This document shows positions 11,358-22,950 of a DNA stretch of 64,000 nucleotides, piece by piece. This DNA is from Hippasteria phrygiana. Lineage: Eukaryota > Echinodermata > Asteroidea > Valvatida > Goniasteridae. Each line of letters starts with the position of its first letter. Position 1 is the first letter of the stretch. The stretch lies in NCBI GenBank assembly GCA_037893225.1, contig JAZGUH010000361.1, positions 496,001 through 560,000 on the forward strand, in the 5' to 3' direction. The position numbers and the translations under genes were made by a program. A model generated the notes under the pieces. It worked only from the letters and a program-made list of their open reading frames with translations. It was not told where the DNA came from and searched no databases.

Positions 11358-12708
11358 CCCCCCCCTAAATGAATATTTATATTTCCTAAGATGAACACAG
11401 AATTTCCATTAACCTTGGTAGAGACCATCAGTGGGACCCATGGAACAAATACTGAAACTGACTAGCCCATACCTACTGTTATGCATGAATGAGCAGAGTG
11501 TAAAGGAGATATTGACACACTTAAAAAACAATGCAAAATGGTATGTGTCCTGTGCAGGCGACGGGCAGTTTGACTTTATCAGTGCCAAAGGACTGTTCCA
11601 GCTAGCTCTGTGTCGAGCAAAAGAATGCATCGCCTGTCGGTCCAGGAGAGAGACGGCAATTGCAATAGGCCTCCTGGAGGCACATACGACAGTAAAGCAA
11701 TTTTGCCTGTAGAATTAGAGTAAGTCCAAATGCATGATAAGCAAATTGCGTGATAAGTTCGAATCAACCGGAGCAGTCCAAGATGTGCCAAGTACCGGTC
11801 ACAACCCCAGCGGATGATCGTCTTACAACGAATTGGGTTACCCGTCTCATCAACACAATGCGTGATCGATGTCGTCGGGTGAGAGTCGCACGAAGTATGT
11901 TGATGATTCGCACAGGTTGTATGGGTGTCGTGTGTAATTCGGACGGGTCGCATGCCCGTGCGAGTTTTTTCAAATGTTGAAAATTTTCCATACGGCTGTC
12001 GCACGGTTCGCATGGGGGTCGCACGGCAGTCGCACGGCAGTCTGAAAGGTCGCACGAGAGTCTGAAGAGAGTCGCACGGCCCGGCCGTGCGACTCCCAGC
12101 AGACCCCGTGCGACATCCATCAGACTGCCGTGCAACCTGTGCGAATCTCACGAGAGCCCGGTGCGACTGCCACCAGACTGCTGTAAAGCTGTAGGAATCT
12201 CATGCGAGCGCGGTGCTGCTGCCGTCCAACCTGGGCGGATCTCACCAACAAACATATACAAGTGGCCTCAGCGGCCTGAAAATCATTCGCCACCTGATGT
12301 TCAAGCTGTCCACATCAAGATGGAAGACAACCAGAGAAGACTGAGAAACAGGTAAATTAGTATATACGGAAATCGCACGGCTGTACGATTTTTTAGTCAC
12401 ACTGCAGTTGTACAAAAAATCGTTCAAGTGAGAAAGGGGCCTTTTACACACGCTTTTGAAGAAATAGATCAGATTGTCAGATTGAACCAATATTTCTGTA
12501 GAGTTTATGTCCTGAATCAAATTTGTACTGTGGAAAACTTTTTGCAATTTTTGAAGTGTGTCAATATCTCCTTTACACTCTGCGCATTCATGCATAACAG
12601 TAGGTATGGGCTAGTCAGTTTGTTCCATGGGTCCCACTGATGATCTCCACCAAGGTTAATACAAATTCTGTGTAAATCTTAAGAAATATAAAGATTCATT
12701 TATGAGGG
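11358..12708. mobile_element. Long-inverted-repeat (foldback) element, 1.35 kb
   Basis: About 185 bp at the left end (to about 11545) is repeated inverted at the right end (about 12530-12708). Shared text includes GCATGAATG, 'gtgtaaaggagatattgac' and the reverse complement of CCTTGGTGGAGATCATCAG. The interior is dense in CGCACGG/CCGTGCG motifs on both strands (11880-12200), giving nested stem potential. The internal open frame at 11579-12151 (-) lies in these repeats and shows no transposase motif. It is a non-autonomous DNA transposon; target duplication not resolved. Confidence 0.7.
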
Positions 12709-12814
12709 AACTAACTTTTGTTGAGGTGTTTAGGACAAACACTGACGGTGGATACCGTTCGTTATAACCTCAGCTTTTCCGTGAGGTTCATCAACTGAAG
12801 TCGCACAGTTCATT

Positions 12815-13065
12815 GTGAATCCGTAATAACGGATTGTAAATCCGAAATAACAGATTGTAAATCCGTAATAATAGATTGTAAATCCGTAATTATAACGGAT
12901 TGTGAATCCGTAACTGATTGATAATCCGTAATAATATATTGTGAATCCGTAATAAAAGATTGTGAATCCGTAATAACGGATTGTGAATCTGTTATAACGG
13001 ATTGTGAATCCGTAATAACAGATTGTGAATCCGTAATAACGGATTATAATCCGTAATAACGGATT
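12815..13065. repeat. Palindromic minisatellite (GGATTGTGAATCC hairpin unit)
   Basis: About a dozen units of about 21 bp, consensus GGATTGTGAATCCGTAATAA. Each unit contains the self-complementary GGATT...AATCC, so every repeat can fold. It lies about 250 bp beyond the stop codon of the minus-strand Ig gene and could fall within its 3' UTR. Confidence 0.85.
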
Positions 13066-13313
13066 CGATTATATTTTTGCTTGGCGCTAATGGGCTTTCG
13101 TACTTTCGTCTAGTACAGCAACTTTTCTACAACATTCTTTTTAAAGAGCACGGACCGTATAGTTGGGCATGGAGTTCTAAAGGGCTATTATATATATAAG
13201 GTGGGATATCGTACGTGGAGCTTCATTTCCTCATCCATTCAACTATCCCGCCCCATATCCCCCTCCCCCAACCCCCAAAAATCGAAGTCAAATGCGAATT
13301 TCTTTGTACTCTA

Positions 13314-16300
13314 TTAAATGGAGTTCTGGTTGAGTAGGCTCAACTCGTGGCTCTTTCCATTTGTTGTCGGTTCTGGTTTATTAGTTAACAACTCCGATGC
13401 AGGATTCGTGTTCTGTTGACGTTTCTTTAGTCGAGACACCTGTAATGAAAACCAAAAGTATTGCAAAATTCCTTTAAAAATAGCTATACCGGGGGGGGGG
13501 GGCTCTCACCAAAACAATAGCATAGTATTTCTTTTTTGTGAGGAGACCAGTGTTGATAAGTGGTACCGCGTAATGATTGCCAAGGGGACGGTTTATCCAC
13601 ATTGCTCTTTAAAGCTGATATGTTCGTCCTCTGAATGAAATGTTCAGTTAAATATAGATTTCCCTCTAGAGACGAATTATAGGAAGAAAACTGTACATAT
13701 TGTTTATTTTTTTATTAAACAGAAAAGCCTACACTTGGTTTACAGTATTTGGGCTATACCCAGTACATGTATATTGTTTGATTATGCGATACACGTGTAC
13801 AAACATTTCCCTTTACGATTGACACTGTAAGAAATGACAACTGTATGCCTAAATCTAAATTTCAAACTTATACATCTGTTGCTTATCAGGGGCAGATTCG
13901 TTTGTGTGGAATGACTCATGGGAAAGGTCATAACAAAATTACCAATTCAATGCGGAAATTTATTTTTCGGGGTGCCACACCCAAAAATCACGGACACAGC
14001 AGCTTATAAACAAACAAAAAACAAAAGGCTGCAGAGGGGAACTTTTCCCCTTGCCCCCCCCCCCCCCCCCCCCCCCAGCTGGACACGCCGCTGATGTTAC
14101 CCGCACACAAATATATAAAGACAGTATTACTTACTAAGTACAAGCATGCCACCGTGACATTGAAAGTGAGGGAGATGGCCGTTACAACGGCTAGCTCCGT
14201 AACTGTTGTTGATTGGTCAGTCAGGGCAGGCATTGTTCCTATGTAGAAATCCACAATAATAAGCACGATTTGATTCAACCGATTTGATTGAGGCTATAAG
14301 TGGGATCGGGGCTTATAACACTGACGCTTTCATTTGTGCGATTCTTGCCAACCCTTTGATGTATTTTAGGAAGTTCATCCATCCACTTCTCGCATTTATT
14401 TCAAATTCATTTCATCAGTCGTTGAATTAATTTAGTGGTCCGTTCATTATTTTACTCTACAATACGAAATAGGTCACTAAAGAGACATACTAAAGAGACA
14501 GTGGGCATTAGTGAGACAACGTGTCCAACAACGTCAAAAGTACTCTTTCTAGAAATAATTTTGGGGTTGCAAAAAACAGAGTTATTGGTGATGGTCTTAA
14601 AATAGGACTCCCTGATTTTCACATTCGTGTAGGTCAAAGGTTATATCAGAGCAGGTAAGAAAAGTACTGTGCAGAAGACTATGGGAATGTCTCGCAATTG
14701 CAATGTACCACAGTTCTCGGCTGTTATTGGGTCATTTGCTTTACATGCATAATGATGCCGTGAAGGTTTTGCTGGCTTTCGTAAGCTAGAGAACTAATTA
14801 GATGCCTGGTAATACTGTTTGTGCTTTTCGAAAAGAGATGTTTTCTTCCAAATATTTTCTTATAACATATTTCAGGAATAAATTTCTCTTTAGAAAAAAA
14901 TATCTATTTCTATTTTGGGCGTCCGGCAATTCTCCAAATAGAGCTTTTATTCTTTGTTGCTTTCGCGCATCTATCGGGCGGCAAATAATTTGATATCTGC
15001 AAGGAAATTATTCGATAATTAAACGTGGAGGGTTCTTCTTTTTTGTTGGACATCTAATTCAACAAGTGAAAAACATTAGTATTTCAATTAAAACAAAGCA
15101 AATCAAAACCAAAAAGTATTCTTTCGGGGTGTAACTCAAAACGAGCATGAACAGTGTATCTTTGACGTTCATGACATTGCAAAACATACCTGTATTTTTA
15201 AGTACGTGGGTTTTACTGTAGTTGGCCGTCGTGGAGGGAGCTTTGACCGTCATGGAGGGAGCTTTGACCGTCGTGGAAGGAGCTTTGACAGTCGTGGAGG
15301 GAGCTTTGACGAAGCTGACTGTCACGTGACTTTCGTTTCCAACAGCAACACCGTGGGCCTCGCACCTGTACTTGACATCATCGTTTACTGATGTCAGTAG
15401 GAGTGAAGCTGAAGTTGAGTAGGTGTGGTTCCTCAAAGCAGAGCCTAAGAAAGCAACATCTACAGCTTGTATCAGGCTCGAATCTATTATCGATCACTCG
15501 CTTGTGCAAATCTGATGACCACTTAAAAGTTTCATTGTCTGCAGTAGTGTAGTTAGGTTCTGTTCTGAGGTAGAGTGGGGGAAAAGGGATAGGCACGGCC
15601 ATTTTTAAAGGGGAAAAGTCATTTTGTCCCCCTGATTTTCTGGAGCAAATTGTTACGTTTTAATTGAAAAGTGTCCAGACTTTTTTTTTAGGCCCAGGAA
15701 CCTGATCTGAAAAGCGGTGGGTTGGGCGGGCGGCGGACATGGAGCTAGGGTTTAATGGGCGGTGCTTAAGAGATTTTACATATAGGTCCGGTTAAACTGA
15801 ACGCGTATCAACACATAATCCCAAATTTCTGGGGGGGGGGGGGAGAAGGGGGGAGAGAAGAGGGGGGGAGAAGGGGGAGAATAGGGGGGGGAGGAGGGTG
15901 GAGGGGGGAGAAGGGGGGGGAGAAGAGGGGTGTTCATTTAAATTTGTTCACATGCAGCAAGAGTACAGTTTAGGTTCTTAAATGTAGTGTACACCATTTG
16001 CTTTTGCTAATTTCTAGAAATAAATGTATTTGGGGGTTAGTATTTTATAGGGTGCTATATATAGCAAATACTGAAACACTGACCTGTTTAAAGTTTTGTG
16101 TGCATAATAATATGCTGGGAAAACCGTTTGCGTAGAGAGAAAAAAATTATATTCTAGTACTCTGATTCCCAGACCATACTTTAGAGAAAACGGAGCAAAT
16201 TATAGACGTCAGGGAATTATCAGCCAGGGAACTAGACTATTTCCAACGATTGTCGGCTGACAATCGTTGAAAAACGATATAAATTTCCAGTTTTCTTGAA

Positions 16301-18411
16301 AACGACAGCACACCAGGTGCCATGATTTCACAGGATGATTGAGACTTACAGTCTAGTATGGTATTTCGTAACAATTCAGTAAAAACAAATTGGAGGCTTA
16401 CCAATTGTGTACACTACATATAAACTGTTTATGTAAAGGGTTACTAAAGGAGCAACATATATTTTGCCGAGTCATCTTCACAAATAGCATAATCCGGTAG
16501 AATTGGTTTCGCTCAATTCATTTCAGGCTAAGCTACTCCCAGTGTAATGGAGTATATATACATACCTTTGTTGGGTGGCAGTACTACAGGCCATCTTGTC
16601 TGTGAAGCGTCAGCTGGTTCTTCGGATCCGTCTGCGAACACGCGGAACCAGTGTAACTGCACGGCAGGTTTGACAGAATCCAACAAACACAATAGAATGT
16701 GCACCGTAGTGTGATGCTCGATAGGTATCTCGCACTCGTCTCGGTCACGTGCGCACCCAATGACAATAGGAAACGGCCGGCTGGAGGATACTACATGTAA
16801 AGGTAGAATGGGAATGGGTGGTCAAATATAGGTTAGCCTAGAATGACTTTAATTAAAACACTTCGAAACAACATCAGAAACATTCATCTTAAGCTAGTGG
16901 TTTTCGTGAACCAATCTCTATTGGAAAGTTACTCATTGAATTTGCATATCGTTTACATGGCAGGCAAAATTAATGACAAATAATGTGACTCGGAGGGCCT
17001 CATCCTCAAGAGGTTACAACGTCTGGTCTGGTCTGGTCTGGTCTGGTCTGGTCTGGTCTGGTCTGGTCTGGTCTGGTCTGGTCTGGTCTGGTCTGGTCAG
17101 GAATTGTAGTACAACATGTCTGAAGGCACCACCAGCGACAAAAGAGGCCTAGGGCCTACCCCTATTTTCCGGGGCAGAATTGTTCGGGACAACCTTTTTG
17201 AATAATTTTAGAAAACAATTTGGAAATAAATTATGAGATCAAAATGAGATCACTATCCCGATCAATGAAATTGACATGTACAGAAAAATACATATATTTT
17301 CAGTCTGCTGAAAGAATTACATTCGTGAACTAAACGACAAGAACCAAAACAAATGCTGCCGTATCGTTCACCATGAACTGAATTTTTTGGAAAGTGATTT
17401 TTGGGGGTCAGCTGAAGAATGTGGCAAGTGAAGGAAGCAGCTATATATACACACACACACACACCCAGTCACACAAACGGGTGCAATCGTGGACCTCCCA
17501 TTGTTCCTCTTTTGTTTATACACTAACTTTTTCGGAAGGCCTCCCATTGGGTTTGTACACGATTTTCAATCGTGGACGTAAGGTCAAACGTGGACCCCTT
17601 TACGCCCGAATTCTTTTGTCCTAGGTCCACGATTGCCGGCATATACAAACTCACACACACACAAATTCACGTCATCATTGGGTATGGATGTGATGGGCTT
17701 TGACTTACCCTTTTCATACACTACCAAGTGTCCGTCTTCAATCATTTTCAACTTCGGCTTGACCACACAGATATAGACTCCCTCGTTTGCAGTGCTGACA
17801 TTCTCGATGACCAGAGAGAACTCTCTATTGATATCATAGACGCCCTCTAGGATCCCGTTTTGAGGCGCAACATTCCCCTTAAAATACGAGATCAACAGGG
17901 AGTTTCTCTCCTTTTGACCAAAGTACCAGTACGCGGCGACGGTTTCTACCGGGGTGACCAGTCCTGATGTAATGGGAGGGCAGGGCGCAATCCCACGGTG
18001 GCCTCGTTCTAAGTGAACTTCCCCACCGGTGATTGCTTGGGCGAATTTGCAAAACTCTATATGAAGGGGGAAAGTTTGGAGAATTAACCAATAAAGCTCA
18101 TGTTCGTGGTCTTTTCCAGTTTCATTCAATTGCTCTTTTACTACTAATACAAAAGTTACTCACTTCTGAATGAGACATCGAAAGAAAAAATCCACCCACG
18201 TTCAGTTTATCGAAAAATTTCCTTTCAATTGTCGAATTATTTGCGTGGATCTTTTGTGCGCAAGAGGCGCAAAGGCAATTGACCAACAACAAAACCTTTT
18301 TGGAGGGTTGCAGCTCCGCAGACCCGTGTTTAACTAATTTCTCTTCGGTGATTACTTACCAAATAATATAATGTACCCCAGGACCATGAACTTTGCCAGT
18401 CCGAGTATCAT
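13314..18411 (-). CDS. Two-Ig-domain single-pass membrane receptor, 369 aa, six exons
   Basis: Exons, in coding order: 18411-18360, 18056-17709, 16790-16566, 15444-15190, 14238-14135, 13439-13314 (stop 13316-13314). All introns are GT-AG and phases agree (1,1,1,1,0), giving 1110 nt. Residues 1-17 are a hydrophobic signal peptide (MILGLAKFMVLGYIILF). Residues 18-133 form a V-type Ig domain with Cys43, Trp61 (YWYF) and Cys114 in ANEGVYIC. Residues 134-251 form a second Ig domain, Cys168-Trp181-Cys236, split by an intron. A stalk of four KAPSTTV-like heptads follows. The membrane helix is at about 307-328 (ELAVVTAISL...). The 41-residue tail is basic (VSRLKKRQ) and has no Tyr, so no ITIM or ITAM. 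Adhesion or immune-type recognition at the cell surface is inferred from the architecture; the family is not identified. Confidence 0.85.
13486..14100. other. Last intron of the Ig gene
   Basis: Non-coding sequence between the membrane-helix exon and the tail exon. It holds a poly-G run at 13493-13502 and a 22-bp class poly-C run at 14057-14078. Confidence 0.5.
15222..15312. repeat. 21-bp coding minisatellite in Ig-receptor stalk
   Basis: Four near-identical 21-bp units on the minus strand encode the KAPSTTV heptads (one reads KAPSMTV). The repeat length is a multiple of three, so unit gain or loss changes stalk length without breaking frame. Ser/Thr/Pro content suggests an O-glycosylated spacer (inference). 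Confidence 0.85.
15831..15940. repeat. G-rich low-complexity tract
   Basis: GGGGGGAGAAGGGG-type sequence within an intron of the Ig gene. The strand bias is strong, with potential for quadruplex formation. Confidence 0.7.
15982..16419. mobile_element. TTAA-MITE copy d in Ig-gene intron, with an empty site in the paralogous segment
   Basis: Flanked by TTAA at 15978-15981 and by ATAA (a decayed TTAA) at 16420-16423. The body carries the family core, including 'cgatataaatttccag' and 'gtgccatgatttcacagg'. The duplicated segment at about 20585-20605 reads 'ggttcttaaactg', joining the two flanks across a single TTAA, which is the expected pre-insertion site. Confidence 0.8.
17019..17098. repeat. 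(TCTGG)n microsatellite
   Basis: About 15 uninterrupted TCTGG pentamers in an intron of the Ig gene. A short (CA)n tract follows at 17446-17464. Confidence 0.95.
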
Positions 18412-19994
18412 TCCGAGTCGCGTTGTCGGTTTACTATACTGTAGGGAAAAAAGGTTGTATTTTGAGAAATCATCGGGTTAAAATCTGCTTCTGCCTATGA
18501 TGGTTGATTGGTGTGCGGGTGGGTGGGTTGATTATCCCCGGGACAACTCTATCTTTCCCCTTTTTGGGGAGGGGGTTTAAAGCACCACAACTTCTCTACC
18601 GGTTCCTCCACCCAAAATTCAGAAAACTTTGTTGGGGGGAACCTGTGGGCCCCTGGAGTTGGCCTAGGCGGCGTTAGATCAATATTGAATGAAACGTATT
18701 ACATGTATATTATTGTGGAGTTCAGGTCACTTCGTAGACATAATGGAGCATTTCATTAATACCGATAGGGGTATCAATAGCGGTAACGCTGTTTTGGTGC
18801 GGTATGGAAATTAAGCGAAGCTGGCCGAGATGAAGTCATTATGTACAGGTCAATGCACAGAGGCAGTTTCGTCACAACATTATTCATGAGGAGTGTGTGG
18901 TTCGCTGGCGATCTTGAGACTTGGAAAGCTTCACAAAGGATCCAATTACAGGAACACTAATCCCCTGCCTGGCCTTTCAGCTAATTCCCCTGATGTACAC
19001 AATGAGGAAGGAATGTTTCCTATTCTGGTTTCGGTTGACTACCTACCCCCAAACAATTCCCTTTTTCAGAAATCTTGGTGTATTCGTTATATACCAGATG
19101 TCTTTCAAGAGAATGGAACCTTTGTCAGCAACTTGAATCAGTTACTTTATGTACCTGATTTTTTCCCCCCTAGTTATTGAATACAAATACATTGAGTATT
19201 GTTTTCATTAATTTTATTTTCCAGTGATTGACTATTCAAATGTTCTTCTTTGTGTGGTTTAAATAAAACATTGAGCGATGTAATACGGAAAGCGGGATTT
19301 ACGACCTCATTCCCGGCAGGCCCAATCCCGGTGATCCCAAACTCATGATGTCGTGGTGATTTTCATCATGTACATGTATTTATTTGTTTATTTTTACCAA
19401 AATATTGCCTGAAATTTCCTTCCTCCATGGTTTCAGGCACTTATTTCATGTGTTCTCTCATCGGCAACTCGACTTTATCGTTAGATAATATCATTGCGCA
19501 CACGCGGGCAACCTGCAAACAAATTCACAACAGACGATAAGAGAACGATTATTATATAGTCGGTTGTGAATTTTTCATGGATTTTTACCGTTCAAAAAAG
19601 AAAACGAAACAACATTTCATACATGTTAATATTTTAATGTCTATATCAACTTATATCATGATCAGTTGCAAAAAAATACAGTGGATTCATTCAAGCAGTG
19701 TCGCTTATCATACTCATAATAGGATTAGTGCTGATAAGAATCTTAATCTTCCAGACACCAAAAGGATGTCACCTCCCAGGCTTGCCACTTCTCCATGCTC
19801 CATGCTTTGGCCACGTGTTTCAACAAAACCAGACCGCCACTGCTCAGGTTCTTCGTACATGGTCTGGCACGTGCCTATTCGACCTATTAATGGCCTATTC
19901 AAACTGTACATCTTTGATAAGCCGCCTTCGGCGTTAATGAGCTCCACACTCATGGTTTGATCTCCGGCTGGACGGCTTTCCATTCATCAGCCAT
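18412..19994. other. 5' flank of Ig gene, no further gene seen
   Basis: The 5' UTR and promoter of the Ig gene should lie just above 18411. No supported exon follows. Open frames at 18893-19180 and 19577-19983 are short; the one at 19698-19937 (+) begins with a hydrophobic run, but I cannot tie it to a family. Confidence 0.4.
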
Positions 19995-20166
19995 GTGAGC
20001 GGTACAGAATGCGGCAACGCTAAGAAAAACAGCCTTACCGGTGTTGATACCCTAGCTATCAGCCTTATTGAAATGCAAACCAAGCCCCGCAAACTCAAGC
20101 CCACAGATATCTTTGTCAGTTTCGATGTAGTATCCCTCTTCACCAATGTTCACCATGCCGTCCCTT
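19995..20166 (+). pseudogene. Penelope-like retroelement reverse-transcriptase fragment
   Basis: One frame reads ...KPTDIFVSFDVVSLFTNVHH.... The string SFDVVSLFTNV is the characteristic RT catalytic-region motif of Penelope-like elements. Only about 55 residues of similarity are visible and the frame stops soon after, so this is a truncated relic. Its relation to sequence upstream (19740-19990) is unclear. Confidence 0.65.
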
Positions 20167-20389
20167 CTACAAAATATTGGGGGACGTATCCCATGTAGCG
20201 TACTATAGGGACCTTTTGGGCAGGTTTGGGCTAGCCCATTTGAGACCCAAGTGGCCCCATCGGCCAAAACTGTATAGTGCCCATTTGAGCAACCCAATTG
20301 TGGCCCACTCAGTTGTCCATCAAATGCCCAACAGGGCCCCACTTGGGCTTGCTGGCTGGGGTGGCGGCCACTTTCTGTTCAGAGGTGGG

Positions 20390-22225
20390 GTCGAGGGGGT
20401 GAAAAGCGGTGAGCTTTTACTAGTTATAGGTCTATATGTCAAAACTGAACGCGCATCAACACACAAACAATTCTAAATTTCCGGGGGGACGCGCAAGAGT
20501 CCCCCGCCCCCGTTTCCACCTCTGCTACGCCACTGATTGGTTGCATTTTAATTTTTTACTTGCATCAAGACTACAGTTCGGGTTCTTAAACTGTTTAATG
20601 TGAAGGTTTAACATTTATTTTGCCGAGTCTTCTGCACAAATACATGTATCATGATTTGGGTAGAATTGGTTTCGCTAAATTCGTTTTAGGCTAAGCTACT
20701 CCCAGTGTAATTACACCTGGGCCTACCCTTGTTAGCTGGTAGAAACTACAGGCCTGATCGTCTGTGAAGCGTCATCAGCTGGTTCTTCGGATCCGTATGT
20801 GAACGAACACGCGGAACCATCGTAACTCCACAGCAGGTTTGACGGAATCCACCAAACACGTTATAGCTTGCACATCGGAGTGTGATACCTCAATAGTATC
20901 TTTCACTCGTCTCGGTCATGTTCGCGCACCCAATGACAATAGGAAATGGCCGGCTGGTCTATACTGCACTGGTAAAGGCAGAACGGGACTGAGTGGTAAA
21001 ATATACATTTGCATGAATATGAATTTGCACAGTTTGCATTACAGGTAAACGACATGAGTAATTTTTTTTTTTAAAGTAGGCCTCGTGCTCCCATTATGTT
21101 TGAACCAATGGTGCACCCGGCGGATGGGGCGCCTCATCAGGGGCACTAGCTGAGGCTGAGCCCCCGAAGAAGTTGTCAATTTTGTTTATGTCGGTTTTGT
21201 TTTTGTTTTGTTGCAGGAATTGTAATATTAACACATGTCTAAAGCGACAAAAGATGCCTAACCCCCTATTTTCCCGGGGCAACGTTTCTCGAATGATTTC
21301 AGAAAAAAAATTGAAAAAAAGGTGAGATCACTCCCTCGATCAATGTAATTGACATTTCGCTCTGGCAAAGAATACATTCATCAACTAAACGAACAAAACG
21401 ACAAGAACAAGAAACGCTTCCATACTGATTGATGATATGAACCGACTTTTTGGAAAGCGTATTTTTGATCAGCTGAAGGATGTGGCGAGTGTATGACCGA
21501 AGCGGCCACACAAATTCACATCGTCATTGGTTATTGATGTGATAGGCTTTTTTGACTCACCCTTTACATCAACTATACCAAGTGTCCGTTTTCAACCACT
21601 GTTAACTTCAGCTTGACCACACAGAAATATACTCCCTCGTTTACAGTGCTGACATTCTCACTCTGTATAGAGGAATTTCACATTTAGCCCCCGTGTGCGC
21701 ACTTCCGGGTTAAAAGCGAGAATGTCTGTGTTTGTGTTCCTTCCTCCATGGTCTGTGCTAAAGAAAACAGCGCTATTCAACACATTCATTCAAGCATGAA
21801 TGAATCACGCCATAAGGCAGCGCAGCCACGATCAGCATAGGCCTACTAGTGTTTACTGCGGCATAAGATCCTAAGTTCAAACCAGGAAGTGCGCCGAGAT
21901 CGGTGTTATTTTCGTCAATTCGGGATTCCTCTATTGATATCATAGACGTCGACGCCCTCTGGGATCCCGTTTTTAGGCGCAAAATTCACCTTGAAATACG
22001 AGATCAACAGGGAGTCTTTCTAACGTGATTGGAAACATTTGAACTTTATTTAAAATGACCAGCTCTAATTTTTTCATTAACAAAATCACTGTTCGGACAA
22101 AGAAAGCTGGATTTTATGCTTTAAAAATTGCTTTTGTTAGACAATTATATTAGAAGGCCATAGTACCAGTACGCGGCGTCGGTTTTATCCGGGATGACTC
22201 TTCCTGATGTGATGGGAGGTCAATT
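20390..22225 (-). pseudogene. Decayed partial duplicate of the Ig-receptor gene
   Basis: This segment parallels about 15700-17960 in exon and intron text. It includes copies of the second-domain exon (about 20755-20960; shared phrase 'ctggttcttcggatccgt') and of the V exon (about 21560-22220). The V exon copy is cut by foreign sequence at about 21659-21930, whose ends show ATAGAGGAAT and its complement, and at about 22018-22160. The second-domain copy has frameshifts and an early stop. Signal, stalk, membrane and tail exons are absent. I therefore call it a pseudogene, though a diverged or mis-assembled paralogue is possible. Confidence 0.75.
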
Positions 22226-22306
22226 CGCTGCTACTTTGGATTCGAATGGGCCAGTTGATCCCGGCATGGAGGAAGTTTGTGTTCCTTCCTCTATGATCCC
22301 GGCAAG

Positions 22307-22382
22307 CTCGGTGGTCGAGTGGGTAAGACGTCTGCACTAATAAGCAGGAAGTCGTGGGTTCGAATCCCGCCCGAGTAAGCCG
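22307..22382 (+). repeat. tRNA-like SINE head
   Basis: A nearly complete cloverleaf: acceptor GCTCGG pairs with CCGAGT, a D-arm (GGTCGAGTGGGTAAGAC), an anticodon stem TCTGC/GCAGG with a non-canonical 8-nt loop, and a T-arm with GGTTCGAATCC. The irregular loop and the repeat-rich setting favour a SINE head or tRNA pseudogene over a working tRNA. Confidence 0.55.
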
Positions 22383-22786
22383 GGGAATTTTTTTCACACA
22401 TGCTCTCGGAAAGCACTGAGCATACAGTGCTTCATACATTACGTCGGGATAGGGCAAAGGAGAAAAATCTCTGTAATAATTTATACCAATGATACAAGAT
22501 AACTCTCAATAACTGAAGCATCATTATGGTTCTATCAACTCTAAAGGACCTCAAGCAGGCGCGGATCCAGGTCTTATTTTGCCTATGGGTGAGAATAAAA
22601 AAAAGAGGTTTAATGGCGCCACCAACGCGTAGAAAGTGTATTATTTGAGTTGGCGGTGTAGTCGGCTATCATTTAAGGGAAACTATCAATCATTCTACTG
22701 CTATAGCCCAGTGACAGACGGTAAACAACAGCTGCTTTAACTTGAAGGGGGTATCGTGCACCCTCGGAAATCAATTTCTAATCAGT

Positions 22787-22950
22787 GTCTCTAGATCAGA
22801 AAAAATGCGTAGAAAACGATTTGCTATAGTAAAACATATATTTTTCGATAATGGCGGCACTAATTTGCATACAAATAATACGTGGGACATTTTTTGAATT
22901 GTTTAACATAGCAAATCGTTTTCTACGCATTTTTGTTCTGATCTAGAGAC
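22787..22950. mobile_element. Palindromic MITE
   Basis: 164 bp with about 40-bp complementary arms: GTCTCTAGATCAGAAAAAAT at the left, its complement ending TCTGATCTAGAGAC at the right, and both arms containing GCGTAGAAAACGATTTGCTA. No coding content. Confidence 0.8.

Noticed and set aside
19698..19937. Possible N-terminus of a P450 (hydrophobic run followed by LPGLP)
   Set aside because: Similarity is too short and no further P450 exons follow on the plus strand.
22307..22382. Functional tRNA gene
   Set aside because: Anticodon loop is 8 nt and the closing acceptor pair is weak; flanks are repetitive.
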